Origin: an uncultured Methylococcaceae bacterium
GTDB taxonomy: Bacteria > Pseudomonadota > Gammaproteobacteria > Methylococcales > Methylomonadaceae
NCBI GenBank assembly: GCA_903903765.1
Contig: CAIVAH010000010.1
Coordinates: forward strand, 1 to 8,305
Length of the DNA: 8,305 nucleotides
Direction of reading: 5' to 3'
The notes beneath the pieces were generated by a model, which ran no database searches, was not told the origin of the DNA, and worked only from the letters and a program-made list of their open reading frames with translations. This document shows, piece by piece, positions 4,598 to 8,305 of the stretch. A program made the position numbers and the translations under genes. How positions within the stretch are numbered: position 1 is the first letter of the stretch; each line of letters opens with the position of its first letter.

Positions 4598-4668
4598 AAA
4601 TTTTTATATTATCAACTAGTCTTTAAGATCATAAAAAGAAATGTCCGAAGTTTTAATGAAATCAATAG

Positions 4669-4929
4669 TCATTTCTTCTCGGTAAGATAAACGCCAATGA
4701 GAATATCTTCAGTCAATTTTAAACCTACCTTGGTTTTAGTGGTTTCCATAAAATGTTTTGCAAAATCGCTATAGAATGAAAAACGACACCTTGACAAGCA
4801 CGAATGACATGCGCGAACAGTCAATGTTAAATTGGATTGTGGTTTGAACAGTCGTCGATTATCCTTTTCCTATAACGTGACAAATAGACGTTGTATTTTT
4901 ACTTCAATGTGCTTTTCATAACGGATCAT
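4669..4929 (-). pseudogene. Degenerate ORF with an in-frame TAG, unidentified
   Basis: One minus-strand frame runs from an ATG at 4929-4927 (M-I-R-Y-E-K-H-I-E-V) through a single TAG (4872-4870). It then continues for 66 more codons to a TGA at 4671-4669, giving stretches such as H-F-M-E-T-T-K-T-K-V-G-L-K-L. After that stop, an ATG overlapping it opens 18 more codons. The length in one frame suggests a decayed gene. I considered an ISAzo13-type transposase tail from the T-x-T-K-x-G-L-K-like segment but cannot support it. The rest of 4598-5040 shows no gene, only a 5-bp stem GATTG/CAATC at about 5016-5029. Confidence 0.3.
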
Positions 4930-5040
4930 TTGATAAATTACCTTGAGAAAAATTTAGGTTTCTATTATCTCATTTCTCCTATTCCTATCGGGATGTTATT
5001 TTTGACTGTATCCTTATTGATTGCGCTCAATCCAAATAAT

Positions 5041-7236
5041 CTAAGATTGTGAAGCAATAAGCTCCGCATTAAGATGTCGCAATCGTCTAGTCAGTACACT
5101 TGCCATACCTTCAAAAAGATTTAAAGCAACATTTTTGTGCTCTTCAGAAAAGGTATCGAAAGTCTTACGAGATAGAACAAATAAATCCACATCCGTTATA
5201 GCAATAACGTCTGCAGATCGAGCAGAACCATCTAAAAAAGTCATTTCGCCAAAAAAAGCACCTCGACCACAGGTAGAAAGGCGTCGCACATGATTGCCAT
5301 CAATAGGTAAAACGAAACTAATTAAACCTTTACGAACAAAAAATAAATCATCGCCAGTATCTCCACGCGATAAAATTTTTGTTCCCGCACTGTAACTGAC
5401 TTTCACGAGATGCGTTTCAAATGCAGCAAGCGTTTCTTCCTTGCGCCCTTTAAATAAATCAAAGTCTTTAATATTTAATGGAGTTTCTTCTTCTTGATGA
5501 AAGCCTGCTTCTTTTAAAATCCGATTTTCAACCCACTCTTTTGCATCATCAATATCATCAAAAACGCGTGCTGCACTTTTTTGAGGCACGAGTCCAACTT
5601 GTTCAAAATATTGTTGCATATCTTGACCAGATAAAAGATTCGTGGGTAGATGGCTATAAATCAAAAAGCCATTTTTATCTGCCATCATATCTCGAAGTTG
5701 ATCAAGGAGATGTGCGACCGTAATATCAATAGACTGCACTCGACGCATATCCAGAATAATGAAGTCACGGGTCTTGATTTCTTCTACTAGCTCAAGATAA
5801 AGTTGGTTAGTTGTACCAAAAAAAAGACTACCTTGTAATTCAACCGTTATTCCACGGTCACCATGCATAACAAGCACTTCCAATTCATCATGCGTCCGTA
5901 ATCGTTTGGAAAAAGTTTCATTACATTGGAGTTTACGGCGGATGACGGTACCACCAACTTGCTCGCGTATAAAAAGAAAGACGGCAAGGAAAATACCCAC
6001 GCCCGATGCTGCAATTAAACTAACGGTTAATGCCGTGGTAATAACTGCCACAACAATAAAGAAATCGAGTATCGTAGAACGCTGTTTCAAAAATTGCAAA
6101 CTGTGGCGATCAATCATACGTATGCCAATTACTATCAATATTCCAGCAAGTGCTGCTACTGGCACCCACGAAATTAATGCGCCAAGAATAAGAAAGGAGA
6201 GTAATGCGGATATACCTTCAAATACGCCCGAATATCGACTTGTTGCGCCGCTCGAAATATTCACCAGCGTAGCCCCCATCGTACCAGCACCAGGGAGACC
6301 GCCAATCAGAGAAGCGGCAACATTTCCTATCCCCTGCCCAATAAGTTCACGATTTGAATTGTGACGTGATCGCGTTAACGCATCTAACACTACGCAAGTC
6401 TTTAGTGTATCAATGGAAAGCAGTACAGCTAGCGTCAATGCTGGAAAAGTGATATGAAGAATTTGATTGCTATCCACATCACTCATAGCGCTCCAACGCA
6501 CTGACAGTGAATCAATAAAACCGCCACTGGTTCCACCGCCAAGTGGACCCACCACAAACATATTCCCTTCTAATGTATACAATGTAGGATCAATGATTCC
6601 TAATCCAAAATAGGTAAGCACGCCAACTAATAATGCAAGTATAGCAGCCGGTATGGCTTTCGTGATTCGAGGAGCAATGATCATAGTGGTAACCGTCACC
6701 AGTCCAATGACAATACTTTGCCATTTCCAAAATTCGGGTGCAGCAATCGACTCCCAGAAATGCGATCCTTTAGGTGCACCAAGAAATTTAGGCATTTGAC
6801 CTGAAATAATATAAAGACCAACGCCAGAAAGATAACCGCTTACAACAGTATAGGGCATATATTTAATTAACTGACCTAAGCGAACTATACCAAACAAAAT
6901 TTGCAAGATACCTGCAAAAAGACCCAGCATCGACATCATGAGTAATACAGATTGCGCACTGCCGCCACTAAGCATAAATTCAACGGCAAAAGCCGATAAA
7001 ACAGCTGCTGCAGGCGCACATGGAGCTGTGATAAGGCGATTAGTGCCACCAAGAACGGGAGAAACAAGACCTAATGCGGTTGCACCTAGAATGCCTGCCA
7101 GTGCTCCCTGTGCTATATAGGTAGAACCTAGTGACCCATAAATGGTGACTCCAAAAGCTATAGCCGAGGGAAGTGCAACCAGCATAGCAGCCAGTCCACC
7201 CCAAAAATCGCCCACCGAAGGCTTAGGTAGTTTCAT
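5041..7236 (-). CDS. SulP-family anion transporter with STAS and cyclic-nucleotide-binding domains
   Basis: This 731-aa protein combines three domains. Residues about 8-425 are a SulP (SLC26-type) membrane transporter with many hydrophobic helices. The family segment N-R-E-L-I-G-Q-G-I-G-N is at 295-305, followed by G-G-L-P-G-A-G-T-M-G-A-T at 312-323. SulP proteins move sulfate, bicarbonate or other anions; the substrate here cannot be read from sequence. Residues about 463-570 are a STAS domain (I-I-L-D-M-R-R-V-Q-S-I-D-I-T at 493-506), the usual cytoplasmic regulatory module. Residues about 592-710 are a cNMP-binding domain whose phosphate-binding cassette is complete (F-G-E-M at 662-665, R-S-A at 673-675). 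A cyclic nucleotide probably gates transport. The start is set by AAAGGAA (7250-7244) 7 bases upstream. The gene is richer in G+C than the left half of the window. It is separated from its upstream neighbour by 270 bases, so it is probably transcribed alone. Confidence 0.92.
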   Translation of the reverse strand: MKLPKPSVGDFWGGLAAMLVALPSAIAFGVTIYGSLGSTYIAQGALAGILGATALGLVSPVLGGTNRLITAPCAPAAAVLSAFAVEFMLSGGSAQSVLLMMSMLGLFAGILQILFGIVRLGQLIKYMPYTVVSGYLSGVGLYIISGQMPKFLGAPKGSHFWESIAAPEFWKWQSIVIGLVTVTTMIIAPRITKAIPAAILALLVGVLTYFGLGIIDPTLYTLEGNMFVVGPLGGGTSGGFIDSLSVRWSAMSDVDSNQILHITFPALTLAVLLSIDTLKTCVVLDALTRSRHNSNRELIGQGIGNVAASLIGGLPGAGTMGATLVNISSGATSRYSGVFEGISALLSFLILGALISWVPVAALAGILIVIGIRMIDRHSLQFLKQRSTILDFFIVVAVITTALTVSLIAASGVGIFLAVFLFIREQVGGTVIRRKLQCNETFSKRLRTHDELEVLVMHGDRGITVELQGSLFFGTTNQLYLELVEEIKTRDFIILDMRRVQSIDITVAHLLDQLRDMMADKNGFLIYSHLPTNLLSGQDMQQYFEQVGLVPQKSAARVFDDIDDAKEWVENRILKEAGFHQEEETPLNIKDFDLFKGRKEETLAAFETHLVKVSYSAGTKILSRGDTGDDLFFVRKGLISFVLPIDGNHVRRLSTCGRGAFFGEMTFLDGSARSADVIAITDVDLFVLSRKTFDTFSEEHKNVALNLFEGMASVLTRRLRHLNAELIASQS

Positions 7237-7304
7237 CGTTATATTCCTTTTATTATTATTCTTGATTAGTTCATCTTATTCATACAATTCCCATTTGGAA
7301 TGCG

Positions 7305-7333
7305 TATATAGACTGCATCGTATCAAATATGAA
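7305..7333 (-). promoter_or_regulatory. Possible promoter of the SulP gene
   Basis: On the minus strand TTCATA (7333-7328), a 17-bp spacer and TATATA (7310-7305) give a modest sigma-70-like match, about 70 bases before the SulP start. Each box matches consensus at about four of six positions, so this is only a candidate. Confidence 0.35.
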
Positions 7334-7392
7334 TCTAAAGTAAATAAAACGCAGAAATATCAAAGAAACGAAACACGAGGAATTCGTGGTAA

Positions 7393-7446
7393 AAACACTG
7401 GGGAAGTGTTTCCGAAAATAATTAAGCGTTATGTAAGAAAACGCTT
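7393..7446. other. Two perfect 7-bp hairpins in the SulP upstream region
   Basis: AAACACT/AGTGTTT (7393-7399, 7405-7411, loop GGGGA) and AAGCGTT/AACGCTT (7424-7430, 7440-7446, 9-base loop) lie close together between the 52-aa gene and SulP. CACGA/TCGTG at about 7374-7388 adds a weaker third stem. Neither main stem is followed by a T-run on either strand. They could be the 3' end of the 52-aa gene's message or regulatory sites for SulP. Confidence 0.4.
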
Positions 7447-7505
7447 CAAAGCATAAAATGTCCGTAGTCCAGCCAAACTCAAACGCTATTTTGATAGCCT
7501 AACGT

Positions 7506-7664
7506 TCAATATAACAGCCACAATCCACGTATTCTCTTCCATGGCTCGCATAAAAATTGATCTCCAACAATCCAGTAGTCATAAGGCTCGACTGTATGAA
7601 AATGAGCTGTCGCGTTAGCGTAAATTTCTTCTAAAAGTTCATCAACTGATTTTGTATTGGGCAT
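7506..7664 (-). CDS. 52-aa soluble hypothetical protein
   Basis: An ATG at 7664-7662 opens M-P-N-T-K-S-V-D-E-L-L-E-E-I-Y, an amphipathic helix-like start. The middle is rich in aromatic and His residues (H-F-H-T-V-E-P-Y-D-Y-W) and the end is C-E-P-W-K-R-I-R-G-L-W. It has no transmembrane helix or signal peptide. Residue use is protein-like rather than random, which favours a real gene. The ribosome site is poor (GAAGAA, 7675-7670). It lies 89 bases after the HD-domain gene on the same strand and may share its transcript. It may also be the surviving N-terminal piece of a longer protein. I do not recognise a family. Confidence 0.5.
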   Translation of the reverse strand: MPNTKSVDELLEEIYANATAHFHTVEPYDYWIVGDQFLCEPWKRIRGLWLLY

Positions 7665-7753
7665 AACGATTCTTCAATTAATGTATTAGTGAAGTTTGGA
7701 TTGACATACGAAACTAATTAAATACCCCGTTAAGGATTTATCAAAAAATTATT

Positions 7754-8230
7754 TCATGGTTTATCAGCATAATTAGTCATTGCCCATGCTCGATGAATAA
7801 ACGCAGGATCTTTTGCTGTGCTTGTGCAGAGAAATTTTGTATTCGGATAAACACCAATACGCCCCAAATCGACTCTATCGGCATCCCAACAAGTTTGCAC
7901 GGTCACATCCGCCTCTGTGAGTCCATTGCTATGCTCAGCAAGCGCCTCGCAAAGCAGATCAAACCCGTGATGATCCAAATCAAAAAGCTCACCGCGTATC
8001 TCATGTGCAAACATAACCGCCCTATTCCCATGCTCAGGGTCATACTTATCCGATAGACGTTGAGAATCATGTAGCAAGGCAAATAATTTCACCACATCGA
8101 GGCGTGCATTTTCTTTCTTTGCTATTTTCAAACCAAAATACTGGACACGTGACCAATGCGCTATGCCATGTATGCCGTTTAAATCTAAACGAAACTGATG
8201 GCGTATATGTTCAAAAAGTTTTCGATTCAT
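7754..8230 (-). CDS. HD-domain metal-dependent hydrolase, uncharacterised family
   Basis: The start at 8230 is preferred over an in-frame ATG at 8266, because GGAG sits 7 bases before it; the product is then 158 aa. It shows HD-superfamily metal ligands in order: H-G-I-A-H-W (21-26), L-L-H-D-S-Q-R (52-58) with the HD pair at 54-55, E-H-G-N-R at 66-70, A-E-H at 98-100 and D-A-D-R at 116-119. HD proteins hydrolyse phosphoesters or nucleotides using these ligands. This compact type, with V-Q-T-C-W-D-A-D-R-V-D-L-G-R and a later L-C-T, is widespread in bacteria without an assigned substrate as far as I know. It is probably cytosolic. It starts 25 bases after the stop of the upstream gene, so it is likely the second gene of an operon. 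The 52-aa gene follows. Confidence 0.8.
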   Translation of the reverse strand: MNRKLFEHIRHQFRLDLNGIHGIAHWSRVQYFGLKIAKKENARLDVVKLFALLHDSQRLSDKYDPEHGNRAVMFAHEIRGELFDLDHHGFDLLCEALAEHSNGLTEADVTVQTCWDADRVDLGRIGVYPNTKFLCTSTAKDPAFIHRAWAMTNYADKP

Positions 8231-8255
8231 AGATTCGCTCCATTTAATGGGTACT

Positions 8256-8305
8256 TCACCCACCATCGCCCTGTGGGTAATTTTCCAAGAACGTTTCTTT
8301 CACAG
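8256..8305 (-). CDS. C-terminal end of an upstream gene (partial)
   Basis: A minus-strand frame enters from the right edge and reads V-K-E-T-F-L-E-N-Y-P-Q-G-D-G-G before TGA at 8258-8256. The stop is 25 bases before the preferred HD-gene start, and the sequence is protein-like, as expected for the last codons of an operon partner. Too little is visible to name it. Confidence 0.4.
   Translation of the reverse strand, partial: VKETFLENYPQGDGG

Noticed and set aside
4669..4800. ISAzo13-type transposase C-terminus
   Set aside because: Only a short T-T-K-T-x-V-G-L-K-like string fits; no catalytic residues, no inverted repeats and no target duplication were seen.
5478..6364. Plus-strand open frames of 81 and 152 codons inside the SulP gene
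   Set aside because: They lie antisense within a well-supported 731-aa gene, lack ribosome sites, and have composition expected of a shadow frame.
7142..7456. Plus-strand 104-codon frame crossing the SulP start
   Set aside because: It begins antisense inside SulP and runs into the non-coding promoter region; its tail is an arbitrary Lys/Arg-rich translation of AT-rich DNA.
7793..8056. Plus-strand 87-codon frame
   Set aside because: It lies entirely antisense to the HD-domain gene and has no ribosome site.
1..8305. CRISPR array, tRNA, rRNA or complete insertion sequence
   Set aside because: I saw no regularly spaced repeats, no cloverleaf with a CCA end, no rRNA-like stretch, and no intact transposase.

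Overview
The window looks like an AT-rich accessory or junction region of a gammaproteobacterial chromosome. The main phylogenetic clue is a DNA-bending protein on the minus strand carrying the IHF-beta core GFGSFSLHYRAP, which is typical of beta/gammaproteobacteria. The left ~4.6 kb is very AT-rich with sparse coding, while the SulP gene on the right is clearly richer in G+C. An intracellular or aquatic lineage such as the Legionellales would fit, but that is an inference and I cannot name the species.

Layout. 1-850 (minus strand): two tiny membrane-protein genes (50 and 27 aa) with good ribosome binding sites, behind a promoter at 842-871. Two related hairpins follow them, and a further ORF start (M-E-L-S-S-V-G) runs off the left edge. 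851-1850: no convincing gene, but a diverged copy of a promoter-region repeat, two complex inverted-repeat structures that could be RNAs, and a leader with a terminator-like hairpin. 1853-2367 (plus): a tight operon of three small membrane proteins (74, 59 and 30 aa). 2753-3370 (minus): a broken glycine-rich membrane peptide, the IHF-beta paralogue, a 21-codon upstream ORF overlapping its start, and its promoter. That promoter lies in the second copy of the ~190-210 bp repeat seen at 842-1040. 3589-4597 (plus): a promoter with a palindrome over its -10 box, a secreted protein with three Cys/Trp repeats, a secreted SmbP-like metal-binding protein, and a strong terminator. 4600-5040: intergenic, with a degenerate ORF. 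5041-8305 (minus): a SulP-STAS-cyclic-nucleotide-binding transporter, a 52-aa unknown protein, an HD-domain hydrolase, and the last codons of an upstream gene.

How the parts may fit together. The left half repeats one theme: very small one- or two-helix membrane proteins in short operons with long, structured 5' regions. Two of these units, the 50/27-aa pair and ihfB, share a duplicated promoter module, which suggests co-regulation. The two periplasmic proteins (Cys-rich repeat and SmbP-like) could form a metal or redox stress pair. The right half looks like ordinary housekeeping: anion transport gated by a nucleotide signal, and a metal-dependent hydrolase. Nothing here is a complete mobile element, CRISPR array, tRNA or rRNA.
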